Assembly (NCBI RefSeq): GCF_026745355.1
Contig: NC_079205.1
Location: forward strand, 53,196,025-53,260,024
Direction: 5' to 3'
Length of the DNA stretch: 64,000 nt
Origin: Beta vulgaris subsp. vulgaris
Taxonomy: Eukaryota > Streptophyta > Magnoliopsida > Caryophyllales > Amaranthaceae
Part shown: one piece after another, positions 55,062 to 64,000 of the stretch
Numbering within the stretch: the stretch's first letter is position 1
How the letters are laid out: the number at the start of each line of letters is the position of its first letter
Translations under genes and position numbers: made by a program
Notes under the pieces: generated by a model
The model's database searches: none
The model's input: only the letters and a program-made list of their open reading frames with translations
What the model was told of the DNA's origin: nothing

Positions 55062-55863
55062 TGAATTTTTTACTTGAATAATGCAAAAGAGGGTATTAAT
55101 TCCACAAATGTGCCCCCAAAAAAAAAATTACCTGCGTACCGTCCACGTAGGACGGCATCACAATATACTAATTTTTTAACCAACCAATATCAACAACTAG
55201 ATTATACTAATCAAACTAAATAATTTCCATTTAAGAACAGTTACAAACCTAAAATACATAACAAATATGGCATGCTAAGCAAATTAAATTAAAAAAAAAT
55301 ACTCACAAAAATCAGTTGAGGCTGTCGGTGGTGGTGCGCTTGACGTCCGGTGAGCGACGGTGGTGGTGCGCCTGGTGTTAGTTCACTGTTGTCGGTGGCT
55401 GAACTCCGATGGCCGGTCCTCGTCGGTGGTTTTCTGGGATGGTGGGTGGCGCGACGGTCGTTGTAAGAGAGAGAGGGAGAAGTGAGTTTGAGAGAAAAGA
55501 TTTCGAATGTGAGAAATTGGGGAATTAGGGTTGATTTGGGGATTTTACTAAACCTTTAATGAACCGCTACTCTAAGTAGCGGTTTATATGACCGGGTTCT
55601 AAGGACAACTAAACCGCTACTTAAAGTAGCGGTCAACGAGTATCAACCGCTACTCAAGGTAGCGGTTAATTTTAACCATAACCGCTGCTTAGAGTAGTGG
55701 TTTCTTTGTGTAAACCGCTATTCCAAGTAGCGGTTTAACTTAAGTAAAAAAAAATAAAAAATCTCGCGTGCCGTCCTACGTGGACGGTACGCAGGAATTT
55801 TTTTTTTGGGGGCAAATTTTTGGAATTAATACCCTCTTTTGCATTATTCAAGGAAAAAATTCC
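55062..55863. mobile_element. Long-TIR MULE-like element with a hairpin array
   Basis: Terminal inverted repeats of about 95 bp (55063-55157 and 55769-55863) are nearly identical and share ttgaataatgcaaaagaggg and gcgtaccgtccacgtaggac. Probable 9-bp TSD ttgtatttt/ttgtttttt. The centre has GC-richer, leader-like DNA (55315-55550) and five short palindromes (55562-55735). Confidence 0.82.
55562..55735. repeat. Array of five AACCGCTAC...GTAGCGGTT palindromes
   Basis: Palindromes at 55562-55584, 55612-55633, 55645-55667, 55680-55702 and 55713-55735. Each has a 9-bp stem around a 4-6 nt loop, spaced 10-28 bp apart. Stems are conserved and loops differ (tctaa, ttaaa, tcaag, ttaga, ttcca), with one stem mismatch pair in the fourth. 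Confidence 0.9.
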
Positions 55864-56001
55864 TTTTGTTTTTTGAAGCTGAGAAATCCTATAAAATTAA
55901 TATACAAAATTAGATTTAATTATGTAATCAGATCTTTTCAAATAGTAAAATTTTAAGATCATAAAATCTGAATCGAAATTTTAATAGCAAATTAACAATT
56001 A

Positions 56002-56264
56002 CTCCCTCCATCCCAAAATATAGTTCCTATTTCTAGTTTGGGAGTCAAATTTTAAAAACTTTGACCAAATATTTTTACTAATGTATACAAAAAGACATAT
56101 TCATGAGGGGTCTTGTTAGATTTGTCTCAATGTATATATTCGCAATATCAACTTTTATATTTTTAACTAATAAAAAATAGAAGATATAGTAGGTCAAAGA
56201 TACTTTTTGGAAACTGTGTAAAATAAAATGGGAACTATATTTTGGGACAGAGCCACGGAGGGAG
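56002..56264. mobile_element. Stowaway MITE (263 bp)
   Basis: Ends ctccctccatcccaaaatat and ctccctccgtggctctgtcc in inverted orientation; TA at 56000-56001 and 56265-56266. The following 60 bp (caattctatatccttactat...) recur at 61285-61340. Confidence 0.85.
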
Positions 56265-57425
56265 TACAATTCTATATCCTTACTATTTCGTTCTCTATTA
56301 GGCTGACTCGACAAAAGATACAACAAGCTCATTAAGCAAAGAAGTGAGAAAAAAAAGACAAAAGAAACAAAATTACCGTTGAAGTCCACTTCTCTCCAGT
56401 TATGCCCACACTAACACAAATTACTTTCTCTTTTGGGCTAATTCCAAAGATGATTTTGGGAGAGACTCGCACGAGTAGCAACATCCTATCGACAAACAAC
56501 ACAAAAAAAAAAAAACATTGATTACTAAATTATCTTTAAAACATCCTTGTAATTAGAAGTAAGATAGAAAATTATGCATTACAACATCTGAAAATTCAAG
56601 CATTGACAAACAATCAATCTTTAATTAACCTGGTTTTTTTTTTCTAATTTGACAAAAAGAACCTGAAATCTCTTCTAATTAAGCTAATCCATCACTTTTC
56701 TTTTCACTCATGTCTTATAACCGCTAATCCAAAAAAAAATAAAATTGTGAGCTTCAAACAACCCAAAGAGCAAGAAATTGAAACCAAATCTGAAGTCATA
56801 GTGAAATTCGCAAAGACAAGGACCTTGTTTGGAAATTAGCGGATAGTTGTTAGCTGTTAGCTGATTAGTGGTCGTGGATTTGACTAACTGTTTATATTAG
56901 CTATTTGTATAAAGGTTTTTGGTAAGTAGTTGATAGTTAATTGCTACATAATTGTGTAAAATTACCTATAAAAGACGTGTATAATATATTGTTGTATCTT
57001 TTATTATTTATTAATGTCATTTTCAACAATTTTAGAACATAAATGTAATTTATCCACTCATACCCAAAACTTTAATGTCAAAAAGCTCATCACCTTAGCT
57101 TTTTTTTCAAAAAGAGCTTTTTGAACTCAATAAGCTAACTAAAACCTTTCACCAAATACTCAAATTATAAAATTAACTAGTCAAATCCTCTAATATGAGT
57201 TCAAACCTCTAACTTTGCTTCACAAACAAAGGCAAGATATATATATAAAAAAAGAATTAAAGAAGAGTCAAATAGCAATTGGAGAGAAAACCAATGAGAA
57301 ATTAGGACGGAACAAAACATAAACAGTGAAAATATTATAACATTAAAGGATAATTTTAGAGAAACAAAAAAAAATATGCACATAGATCGTATCGTACTTG
57401 GTAAGTAACCGAGTTTGGACTCATG
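56265..57425. other. Intergenic with a decayed hAT-like MITE
   Basis: About 56820-57170 resembles an hAT MITE (ccttgtttggaaattagcgg; agttgttagctgttagctg) without clear TSD. The other short frames have no motifs. No gene is supported. Confidence 0.4.
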
Positions 57426-57434
57426 TTTGCATAT

Positions 57435-58162
57435 AGGGATGGCAATGGGTCCAGAATCTTATCCAGACCCTACCCTAAAATTAGAGTGTGGGTCTTAATT
57501 TTTTGGACCCTATAGATAAGGGTAGGGTATGGGTCTTGGTCCTATCGGGTAAGTGTAGGGCATGAGTCCACTTCACAAATACTAGACCCTCCCCATACCT
57601 TATCCATAGACCCATCTAAATAAAATATATATTTTTTATTTTTTATTAAATCAAAATAAATATAAATATAAACATAACCTTTCAACTTCTAGCAGACTTC
57701 CTATAAATTAAAACCCTGACCCTCCCTCACTTACTAGTCGCAAATCTCACGTCAATAAGACTCACAGTCTCTCTCTCTCACTACTCTCAGTCTCTTGCTC
57801 TACTCTCAGTCTCTTAGTCTCTCACTGGCGAACCGGCGACCAGTCAACCATCATTAGCCGAATAGCCGTATTCTGAATTCTCACTATATAAATAATATAA
57901 TGAAGTAGAAGTGTAGAACCAGTAGAAGGCTAGAAGCTAATTGCAAAATTAATATATAAAATTGTGCTTAACGATTATATATATATGTGATAATGCACGC
58001 GGAATTTTATTTGTGTTGGACCCATTTTAGACCCTAGACCCTACCCAGACCCAATCGGACCCTACGGGGCCGGGTACCGGTCCTAAAAAATTTACCCTAT
58101 GAATATGGGTAGGGTATGGGTCTAATCTTACCCTACCCAAACCATGTCCATTACCATCCCTA
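57435..58162. mobile_element. MULE-type element with GACCCTACCC repeats
   Basis: Ends agggatggcaatgggtcc and agggatggtaatggacatg (inverted). Perfect 9-bp TSD tttgcatat (57426-57434 and 58163-58171). Both flanking 150-bp blocks are reiterated gaccctaccc/gggtagggtatgggtc. A CT-rich leader-like stretch (57760-57830) lies in the centre. Confidence 0.88.
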
Positions 58163-58422
58163 TTTGCATATCAATCGTTCTCTGCATTCATTTATCAAAA
58201 TAGAAAACAAAATTAACAACTTTTGAGAGATTTGATTGTTTGGAAGAACAATGAAGAGAAAAGTTACTTCTGAGAGGAATTTCCACTCTGGATCCACTGA
58301 ACAACTTGTCTCTCTATCTGAGTGAATTGGAGAGTTTGAGGTAGTGGGTAAGTGAAAAATTAGTGTTGTGACTTGTGAGTGAAGTTCAAAAATTTTCGAT
58401 TTTTATTTAAAGCCCTTCCAAC

Positions 58423-58825
58423 AAGGGATGGAAATGGATCGGATTCGGGGCGGGTGGAACATCACCCGCATCTACCGCCCGCAATTGTTTACTGCACCCG
58501 CAGGCCGCATCCATCCATCCGTCATTCATCGGGTGGAACGGGTGGGTCGGGTGCTAAACGGGTGATGATATTTAATATATTTTTAAAAGAAATTAGTGAC
58601 ATAATATAAAATAATGATATCAAAAGCATAAAATATAAGTAATTTACATGTAAAATTTAATAATTGGGTAATGAGTTGGATGTTAAACGAATGATGGATC
58701 GGGTGACGGATGAAAAAAATTCTCACCCACCACCCACTTTCCATCCATTTAAATTCGGGTTTTCATCCATTTGAAATACCGGGTTAAGCGGGTGATGGAT
58801 CATCCATCACCCATTTCCATCCTTA
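58423..58825. mobile_element. MULE-type MITE with GGGTGATGGAT repeats
   Basis: Ends aagggatggaaatggatc and taaggatggaaatgggtg (inverted). Flanks ccttccaac/actcccaac are consistent with a decayed 9-bp TSD. Both subterminal blocks repeat gcgggtgatggatc/cacccgc motifs. It abuts the duplicated 3' flank of copy 4. Confidence 0.75.
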
Positions 58826-59503
58826 CTCCCAACTTAATTCTACTCCTCTCAAGAACGTTTTTCTGTACGCGAAAATATTTCAACTTTTTGAGACGAGATC
58901 TTGTTAACGCTCGTCGTAGACACATAATATTATTTACGAAGAGAAGCAAAACTCGTAGTAGTATCTGTTATTTACAACGACAATCCGTACGATTGTTTAA
59001 TTTTGTTGTAAACGAAAGCTTTTCTTGTAATGTTCTACATCTTCAATATGTATATTTCTTTTTATCGCCGAATAAAATCTTGTTATGGGAATTGGGGTTG
59101 GCTCAAGTGGTGAGTTTTCCCATATTTCCTAGCAAGGTCTTAGATTTGATTCCTACCCCGAAGCATGAAATTCTTACCCTATACCTTATGGCATAGATTA
59201 GAAGTCATTATTGTTGTAAATGGAATTTGACAGATTATCAATGATAACCTTTATTTCCAAAATGGCAAAATTCCAATATAAAAATAGAAAATCAGAGAAA
59301 GAATCTGCATATTACTGTAGTAAAATCAAAGACACTACACAAATGTAGCAAATAAACAAAAAATATTTACTTATTCATAAAGTAAAATAAAAAAAAAAAC
59401 AAAGTAACTAATTTGCCTAAAACTAGAAAAAAAAAAAACACTAATTTCCCTGAAACTATAGGATAATTTGCCTCCAACAAGATGAAGCTTCGATTCTAAC
59501 ACA
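58826..59503. other. 3' flank of copy 4, with a SINE-like insert
   Basis: Paralogous to 52360-52979. At about 59090-59200 a tRNA-like segment (ggttggctcaagtggtgag ... gatttgattcctacc) similar to the SINE at 29151-29350 is present. At the copy 3 position only a fragment (gaaattcttaacctat) remains. No TSD was resolved. Confidence 0.45.
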
Positions 59504-59827
59504 TTAAAACTCATCATAATGCCATTCATACCAAGCATCATCAAAATAGTTGTCCCAATCTATATCCTCGTAACTCCCATCAACTCCAACGATATCGGAC
59601 GATAATGGTGCTAAACCCACTACATCAATATGTTCTACTTCTGGGTTAATCTTAGATGAAGATGATAAACGAACTTCATCAATACGATCTTGATCACGAA
59701 CTTCAGCAAATTTTACATTAAAAATCAAAAGACTGATTGCCATCAACCAAATAATTACTATGCCAGAATTAAACACAAAATTTGAATCATCTTGATCAGA
59801 ATATTTTGCTCTTCTTGAGTAGCTCAT
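59504..59827 (-). CDS. Small single-pass membrane protein, copy 4 (intact)
   Basis: 107 aa; start MSYSRRAKYSDQDDSNFVFN. Same layout as copy 3: short polar N terminus, one hydrophobic segment at about residues 17-38 (SGIVIIWLMAISLLIFNVKF), charged EVRDQDRIDEVRL, one SSSSKINPEVEHIDVVGL block, then APLSSDIVGVDG and the tail YEDIDWDNYFDDAWYEWHYD plus EF. It lacks the 14-residue second Ser-rich block of copy 3, the main length difference. The tail is the best-conserved part after the N terminus, suggesting it matters. TATA box at 59909-59916. Function unknown. Confidence 0.7.
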   Translation of the reverse strand: MSYSRRAKYSDQDDSNFVFNSGIVIIWLMAISLLIFNVKFAEVRDQDRIDEVRLSSSSKINPEVEHIDVVGLAPLSSDIVGVDGSYEDIDWDNYFDDAWYEWHYDEF

Positions 59828-60080
59828 TGTCACGATTTTTTAATACTAGTATGATATTGTGGATTAACGTATGATTTAATTATGAATAATAATGTTCAAC
59901 TATGTGTGTATTTATAATGCTTTTGATACGAAACTTAATAGGAGTTGGATTTGTAATTGAACTAGGATTTTTTTTTTTCGAGAAGAATTAAACTAGGATT
60001 TTAAGATCTAGAGTTTTGAACCTTGTGCACCTCTTTTATTCGGAATTCTATAGAGTTTAGAAATTCATGTCTTGTTGGAT
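59828..60080 (-). promoter_or_regulatory. Promoter and 5'UTR of copy 4, TATAAATA at 59909-59916
   Basis: The box is 82 nt from the ATG, as in copy 3. Upstream DNA to about 60080 matches 13740-13960 inverted (ttggatttgtaattgaacta; ttttaagatctagagttttg). Confidence 0.6.
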
Positions 60081-60490
60081 AGAGTTTGTCTTATAAGAGA
60101 CCGTATACTTTTAAATTAAAATTAGGCAATGGTAAGCCCAATACGAAGAAGAGAATAATCCCAATAGTGACTAGGTTAATTTCTTTCGATGACTAGTTTA
60201 ATCCATTTAGTCACTATGTCTACTTTTATATTAAAATTAGATAGTGTCTTTTAATAATTTTTGTGTTGGATAATACTCTTTCTGTTTTTTTATTTTTTTT
60301 TTATTTTTATCTTTCTCACTTAGAATCTTGATATTGTTCATGCTTAGAAACTCTGAAATGGGCCTATCGCATCCCCCTAACATAATAGCCGGCGCCTAAA
60401 GTTTTCGTGTAAGGTTATATTATATGTTTGATGCGGTAGGAGTATGGCGGGAATGGGGTCATTTGTCATAGATGACCCCATATAAGAGGG
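60081..60490. other. Intergenic
   Basis: No gene. The phrase gggtcatttgtcatagatgac at 60456-60476 recurs around 61084-61106, on both sides of the MULE at 60499-61055. Confidence 0.4.
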
Positions 60491-60498
60491 TCATTTGT

Positions 60499-61055
60499 AG
60501 GGATGGCAATCCAGTCCGGATCTGACCCTAGTCCGCTCTGATCTGAAGGAAAAAATTCGAGTCAACTCCGACAAAAAAGTAATCCGTCTCCGACTCCGTT
60601 TGAAAAGTCCGACTCCGAGTCAGAGGAGGGTCAGAGTCGGATCTCATAAAATAATCCGACTCCGACTCCGACTCCGACTTTGAGTCAATCAATCCTTTTT
60701 TCTTATTTATGTTAATGTATAATTTATATATAACCTGACTTCGACTATCAGCCAATTGTATTATATAGGATTTTCTCATTAAAAAAATGATTGTTAAAAA
60801 TAATAGTAATATTTAGATTATTTGTACTATATAAGATTTCCATATGATTACTAGAATAAGTTATAATGATTAGCTGATTTTAAATCAAATGTTCGGATTT
60901 TTAGTCGGATCAGATTCGGAGTCGAATGTTCAAATTTTAAGTCGAGTCGGATTCAAATTTTCGGAGTCGAACTCAGATTTAAAATTCGACTTCCTGTAGG
61001 GTCAGAGTCGGATTATGCATAATCCGGTCCGATTCCGACCCATTGTCATTCCTAA
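60499..61055. mobile_element. MULE-type MITE with CCGACTCCGACT repeats
   Basis: Ends agggatggcaatccagtcc and taggaatgacaatgggtcgg (inverted). 8-bp TSD tcatttgt (60491-60498 and 61056-61063). The left block repeats tccgactccgactccgact; the right block holds the inverted form (gagtcggattc). Same terminal sequence family as 57435-58162, with a different interior motif. Confidence 0.85.
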
Positions 61056-61063
61056 TCATTTGT

Positions 61064-62466
61064 CATAAATGAACCCCAAAAGGGGGTCATTTGTCATAGA
61101 TGACCCCCCAAGGTAGGTTAGTATTTCAATATGTTTTGCTGTATTTAGTTTTTTTTTGGGTATATAACACCTCTATTTTAATCCACTCTTTTATTTCTCT
61201 CTCACACTTTTTAGTTTCTCTCCACTTTTTCAATTTCTCTCTCATACTTTTACACATCCTTTTTGATGCTCCTCGAAACGAAGGGAGTACAATTCTACCC
61301 CCTTGCTATTTCGTTCTTTATTAGGCTGACTCGACATATAAATATTTCGGTTAATTACAAATGTTGTCGTGTTAATCTAATGATTCTAATCATAGATTAT
61401 CTTGACCAAAAAAAGAACATGGCAAATTGCCTAATGGTACCAAACTTCCTTAGAATGCAAAAATGTCGAAACAAGTTGAAAAAAAGAGGTCTTTTCCATT
61501 TGAAGAAGAACTGAAAAACCAATATTTATTTGAAAAAGACCTAACCCACTCACAAGTCAACTCTAATTGGGTAGTAATTAAATCACTGAAATTAGCTGTT
61601 GAGATTTTTCCAAGTTTTCTCTCACGTGGTTTCGTAAAATCCCATTTTTTGAGCCTTAAATTTCATGTTTCCTTTCTTAAATTCAGGTGGAAAGAGAGAG
61701 AGAGAGATAATTTAATGGGTGTTAATTTTCCAGATTTTAAAGAGGGAGTAGTGTTTGCTAAATGTGTAAGCAATTGGTTTAATTTTTGTGGGGTTTAATT
61801 TATTAAGGGCTTTTGTGGGGTTTAAGCAATATGGGTTTATTTATATCACACTCAAAGTGCTCATAATTCTTCAATTAGTTGGGTAACATTGCAAGATTAT
61901 GCTTATAAAGTTGTCATTTGTGAAGAATCTTATCACATTTTTGCAGGCTGGAAATTTGAGGAGCTTCAAATTTCTGAGAGCTTTAAATTTGGAGAAAGAT
62001 TACATTTTGGTAAATTTGATCCTTACTTTAACATTCCAGTGTTGTATTTGTGGTTTTTTTTTTCTTTTTTTTCTTTTTTTGAGTTTTAACATGCATATAT
62101 TCATTTCTGCTTCTTAGAATTAGGCTGTGTTTGGATGATTCAATCTTGGGTTTTTCATTGCATTTTAATTTGGGTTTGAGTTGATCAGTTTTATTGATAT
62201 TTGAGTAATATTCAATCTTGGGTCTCTTTAAATTTCAAGGTAGTAAGAATTTGGGTGGGTTCTTGTAGAGAAGGGATTTAAGGTTGATCATATCAACTAT
62301 TGGGTGTTAGACTCTTAATTAGTTGATTTTGATGATATGGTGACTCTAATAATCAGAATTCTCAAAATTTGTTGATTTTTGGGTAATATCCAATTGTGGG
62401 TTGTGTTTGGATCTTAGAAAGGAAGGAGATAGCAAGAATTAGTGGGTCTTTTGCATAGATTTGGGC
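61064..62466 (+). promoter_or_regulatory. Promoter and probable intron-containing 5'UTR of the methyltransferase gene
   Basis: Candidate splice sites: acceptor ATTTTTGCAG at 61946, donor TTTTG|GTAAAT at 62010, acceptor TTTTGCATAG at 62458. These would give an untranslated exon 61947-62009 and join the final leader atttgggc to the ATG at 62467. Short frames (61463-61798, 61889-62117) lie in this leader and are not called. A TATA-like tatataac is at 61161, but its link to this gene is uncertain. The first 250 bp also contain MITE-like text. Confidence 0.45.
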
Positions 62467-63876
62467 ATGGGAAAGGTGAGCCATCCCAAATGGAGGTTAG
62501 CTCGAATAATGGGTTGGCTGCAGTTGTTTTTGGGAGGGCTTGTTGTTATTGTTAGCATTTCTAGCCTAGCTAGATTCTATCATGCTGGATTTTTCTTTCA
62601 CAGCGAAGATATATGTCGTCACTTTTATGGGGATCCTTATATTTCCGATGGCTTTGATGTCAAAGCGTTGTTGTTTCGTGTTGAGGAAGTGCTTGAAAAG
62701 ATGGAAAATTTGCAAGACAAACTTGAAGCCAATGTGCAAAAGATGGAGAAAGACAAAGATCAATTGGAGAAGAGTAATATGTCAAGACTAGATTTCAAGA
62801 GGTACTTGGAAGATGAGGTCGTTCAGCCTCTTTATGATGCTCATATTGCTCTTAGACAGATCCGATTACCCAAAGTGGGCGGTATAAGGAACACGACATT
62901 TATGGAGGAACCGTTGATAAATAATTTCGTGATTGAGGAGATCAGAAAGTACATTACCCCGAAAGAGAACAAGAATGGCAAGATAAACATTTTCAAAACA
63001 GAGAGGATACACAATACCATAGGCCATGCTTGCGTTTTGATGAAGAAAGATTTAGAAGACTACATGGACTATGATGTAGGTTCTTACTGTAAGGATGATT
63101 GGAATCTAGCTCAGAAGCTTATGCTTCATGGATGTGATCCTTTGCCTCGAAGGCGTTGCTTGACAAGAGCCTCCAAGCTCTCCCTCAAGCCATATCCGAT
63201 TAATGAATCACTTTGGAAGGTACCTGATGGAAGAAATGTTCGATGGAACCTTTACAAGTGCAGGGATTTTGAGTGTTTATCGAGCAACAATACTGACCGA
63301 GGTTACACCAAATGCACAGGATGCTTCGACATAGAAAAGGAAAAGCTTAAATGGGTCAATAGCAGCACCCTTTCTCCTGCTGATTTTCTCATCAGTGATG
63401 TTTTGGCAATCAAGCCAGGGGAGATACGGATAGGCCTTGACTACAGCGTGGGGACTGGCAGCTTTGCTGCAAGGATGATGGAACAAAATGTCTCCATCAT
63501 TTCGACTGCCCTAAATTTAGGGGCACCTTTCAGTGAGACGATTGCACTTAGAGGCCTACTTCACTTGTATGTAACACCAAATCAACGACTCCCATTTTTT
63601 GAAAATACGATGGACTTAATTCACTCAACCGGCCTCTTGGATGGGTGGATCGATCTGCTACTATTGGATTTCATGTTATTTGATTGGGATCGAGTTCTAA
63701 GGCCTGGGGGTTTGTTATGGATTGATAAATTCTTTTGTAATAGAAAAGACTTAGATGATTACATGTACATGTTTCTGCAATTCAGGTACAAGAAGCATAA
63801 GTGGGTTGTTTCACCTAAGTCAAAAGACGAGGTTTATCTCTCTGCTTTGCTAGAGAAACCTCCTAGATCCTTGTAA
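62467..63876 (+). CDS. Membrane-anchored SAM-dependent methyltransferase-like protein
   Basis: 469 aa from the ATG (MGKVSHPKWRLARIMGWLQL); an in-frame TTG six bases upstream is not a plant start. Residues about 16-37 form a membrane anchor (LQLFLGGLVVIVSISSLARF). Residues about 70-105 form a coiled coil (VEEVLEKMENLQDKLEANVQ). A Cys-containing middle region (CDPLPRRRC near 223-231; CTGCF near 283-287) leads to the C-terminal methyltransferase domain. Its motif I is IGLDYSVGTGSFAARM (about 322-337), followed by DLIHSTGLLDGW and DWDRVLRPGGLLWIDKFF (about 406-423). The layout matches the plant family of Arabidopsis At1g29790/At3g27230/At5g40830, probably type II proteins of the secretory pathway. 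The substrate is unknown. The coding region is one exon. Confidence 0.9.
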   Translation: MGKVSHPKWRLARIMGWLQLFLGGLVVIVSISSLARFYHAGFFFHSEDICRHFYGDPYISDGFDVKALLFRVEEVLEKMENLQDKLEANVQKMEKDKDQLEKSNMSRLDFKRYLEDEVVQPLYDAHIALRQIRLPKVGGIRNTTFMEEPLINNFVIEEIRKYITPKENKNGKINIFKTERIHNTIGHACVLMKKDLEDYMDYDVGSYCKDDWNLAQKLMLHGCDPLPRRRCLTRASKLSLKPYPINESLWKVPDGRNVRWNLYKCRDFECLSSNNTDRGYTKCTGCFDIEKEKLKWVNSSTLSPADFLISDVLAIKPGEIRIGLDYSVGTGSFAARMMEQNVSIISTALNLGAPFSETIALRGLLHLYVTPNQRLPFFENTMDLIHSTGLLDGWIDLLLLDFMLFDWDRVLRPGGLLWIDKFFCNRKDLDDYMYMFLQFRYKKHKWVVSPKSKDEVYLSALLEKPPRSL

Positions 63877-64000
63877 GTTCATTGCTTGTTTCTTGTTTTG
63901 TTTTGTATGTAAGTTGGAGCTCACGACAATACATATGTAGTTTCGTAAGAACTATTATGTGTTGAACAATTTGTGTGTATAATGTTGTCCTTTTTCCATA
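63877..64000 (+). other. Start of the 3'UTR of the methyltransferase gene
   Basis: Follows the TAA stop; T/G-rich. The poly(A) site is not within the window as far as can be seen. Confidence 0.5.

Noticed and set aside
61463..62117. Three short open frames upstream of the methyltransferase
   Set aside because: Overlapping frames in an AT-rich leader with splice signals; no motif or homology visible.
62461..62466. TTG as start of the methyltransferase
   Set aside because: The first ATG in frame is at 62467 and gives a sensible N terminus before the membrane anchor.

Overview
This is nuclear DNA of a flowering plant. It is AT-rich, its genes have introns, and it is saturated with plant-type transposable elements: Ty1/copia and Ty3/gypsy LTR elements, CACTA, hAT, Mutator-like (MULE), Tourist and Stowaway MITEs, Helitrons and tRNA-derived SINEs. 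Element style and LTR text hint at a Caryophyllales (Amaranthaceae-like) eudicot. That is a weak inference.

Only two conventional genes are clear. One is a minus-strand ELM2/SANT-type nuclear protein gene (CDS 18245-21282, one coding intron, probable 5'UTR intron reaching about 23.9 kb). The other is a plus-strand membrane-anchored SAM-dependent methyltransferase-like gene (CDS 62467-63876) at the right edge.

A third set is the most interesting: a family of small single-pass membrane proteins (91-121 aa) that I do not recognise. It has four copies: 2053-2467 (+, broken), 14050-14325 (+, shortened), 52980-53345 (-) and 59504-59827 (-). The copies share promoter, TATA box, 5'UTR and 3' flank, so they arose by DNA-level duplication. 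The two left copies are in inverted orientation to the two right ones.

Layout: 0-3 kb, disrupted copy 1. 3-6.6 kb, a three-level nest (Stowaway MITE > solo LTR > CACTA). 6.6-8 kb, copia gag remnant. 9.4-10.2 kb, solo LTR. 10.7-12 kb, hAT in a MITE. 12.6-16.8 kb, copy 2 between two inverted Tourist-like elements. 17.5-24 kb, the SANT gene. 25.8-37.3 kb, solo LTR, long-TIR MULE, SINEs, a 20-bp minisatellite invaded by MULEs, and hAT. 37.4-42.3 kb, a complete LTR element with tandem-repeat interior and no pol. 42.6-46.4 kb, Helitrons, MULE and hAT. 48-51.1 kb, a complete but internally deleted copia element. 52-53.5 kb, copy 3. 55-61 kb, several MULE-type elements and copy 4. 61-64 kb, the methyltransferase gene.

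Boundaries of most elements were fixed by reading the target-site duplications (TSDs) by eye. For the small-protein family, paralogous empty sites were also used. No database search or computed alignment was possible. Family names rest on terminal motifs, TSD length and visible protein motifs.
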